Shown here: in pieces, positions 4,549 to 5,018 of the stretch
Position numbering within the stretch: the first letter of the stretch is position 1
How the letters are laid out: each line of letters opens with the position of its first letter
Assembly (NCBI GenBank): GCA_014729055.1
Contig: WJKO01000816.1
Location: 1-5,018 of the forward strand
Direction of reading: 5' to 3'
Source: Promethearchaeota archaeon
Lineage (GTDB): Archaea > Asgardarchaeota > Lokiarchaeia > Sigyniarchaeales > Promethearchaeaceae
Length of the DNA: 5,018 bases
Position numbers and translations under genes: made by a program
The notes under the pieces: model-generated
Database searches by the model: none
What the model was told of the DNA's origin: nothing
Seen by the model: only the letters and a program-made list of their open reading frames with translations

Positions 4549-5018
4549 ATGAATATGTCAAATAAAGAATCCCAAGTTACCCAACTTGAACAAATTATTT
4601 ATCAATTAATGCGGCGGTATAAGGTTCCTGGGCTTGCAATCAGTATTGTCCAAGAGGGAAAAATAGTGTATGAAAAGGGATTTGGTGCCCGTAATCTAGA
4701 AGAAAACCTACCTATGACGCATGATACATTAATTGGAATTGGAAGCATTACAAAATCCTTTACGGCAATGCTAATTCTACAACTACAAGATGAAGGTTTA
4801 TTATCTGTTAAAGATCCGGTCATGAACTATTTGGATATCGAACCTTTTATCAGTAATCCTCAGATTAAAATCAAGCATCTCCTCTCACATAGTAGCGGTA
4901 TTCCCTCGGTGGATGCGCAATGGTTGCCGATTGCTATAACATTTGGAGATTATAAGCGTATCTATCCCGTTACTTCCCGAGAAGATTATTTACATCATAT
5001 TTCTGAAACGAAAGATGA
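4549..5018 (+). CDS. Serine beta-lactamase/PBP-fold hydrolase, N-terminal part (3' end outside window)
   Basis: The reading frame is open from ATG 4549 to the right edge (156 complete codons), so the C-terminal part is missing. The visible sequence is typical of the class C beta-lactamase/esterase family (PF00144): KVPGLAISIVQEGKIVYEKG (residues 25-44), GIGSITKSFTA (63-73) with the catalytic S66-x-x-K69, LQDEGLLSVKDPV (79-91) and IKHLLSHSSGIP (108-119). The Tyr-x-Asn and late Lys/His-x-Gly motifs should lie beyond or near the edge. There is no signal peptide: the N-terminus MNMSNKESQ is polar, so the protein is probably cytosolic. That fits the broad archaeal and bacterial group acting as esterases, D-amino-acid peptidases or related hydrolases and does not by itself mean antibiotic resistance. 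Starts at Met3 (4555) or Met21 are possible; an in-frame stop at 4522-4524 limits any upstream extension. Confidence 0.88.
   Translation, partial: MNMSNKESQVTQLEQIIYQLMRRYKVPGLAISIVQEGKIVYEKGFGARNLEENLPMTHDTLIGIGSITKSFTAMLILQLQDEGLLSVKDPVMNYLDIEPFISNPQIKIKHLLSHSSGIPSVDAQWLPIAITFGDYKRIYPVTSREDYLHHISETKD

Noticed and set aside
4602..4823. Minus-strand open frame of 73 codons near the right edge
   Set aside because: It is antisense to the SxxK beta-lactamase-fold gene, whose plus-strand motifs are unmistakable.
4549..5018. Antibiotic-resistance beta-lactamase
   Set aside because: No signal peptide, and the family is mostly esterases and peptidases; motifs past the window edge are needed to judge.

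Overview
The window is AT-rich, gene-dense, single-copy chromosomal DNA. It most resembles an archaeon, tentatively an Asgard (Lokiarchaeia-type) genome. The grounds are TATA-like boxes at suitable distances from several starts (one gene looks leaderless), weak or absent Shine-Dalgarno sites at most starts, T-tract ends instead of bacterial hairpin terminators, and a gene mix of URO-D paralog, acetoacetate-decarboxylase-like enzyme, kelch propeller, beta-helix protein and serine beta-lactamase-fold hydrolase. This assignment is inference; a low-GC bacterium is not excluded. No rRNA, tRNA, CRISPR array or mobile element was seen.

Layout. (1) Positions 2-334, plus strand: the C-terminal end of a repeat protein with a beta-helix-like pattern, cut by the window edge and followed by T-tracts. 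(2) Positions 2530-408, minus strand: a tight three-gene operon, transcribed in the order acetoacetate decarboxylase-like protein (1712-2530), URO-D/MtaA-family protein (580-1725 or from 1707), then a 53-residue unknown protein (408-569) that has the best ribosome binding site in the window. (3) Positions 2531-2689: a divergent control region with two adjacent, nearly identical operator-like palindromes, CGAAC-N3-GTTCG, and an AT-rich TATA-like block. (4) Positions 2690-3358, plus strand: a TetR-family repressor, the obvious reader of those palindromes. (5) Positions 3511-4506, plus strand: a six-bladed kelch propeller without signal peptide. (6) Positions 4549 to the right edge, plus strand: the N-terminal part of a class C beta-lactamase/PBP-fold hydrolase (SxxK), with a TATA-like box placed as for a leaderless transcript.

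How the genes may work together. The regulator and the operon form a self-contained module: a ligand, probably the substrate or product of the ADC-like or URO-D-like enzyme, would release the repressor from the double operator and switch on two small-molecule enzymes and the small protein. The ADC-like enzyme keeps the Lys-Lys pair of the Schiff-base site. The URO-D-like protein keeps the His of the family's zinc site but has Asp and Ser where the methyltransferases have Cys. What the pathway acts on cannot be read from the sequence. The kelch and beta-lactamase-like genes lie downstream of the regulator on the same strand and may be a separate unit.
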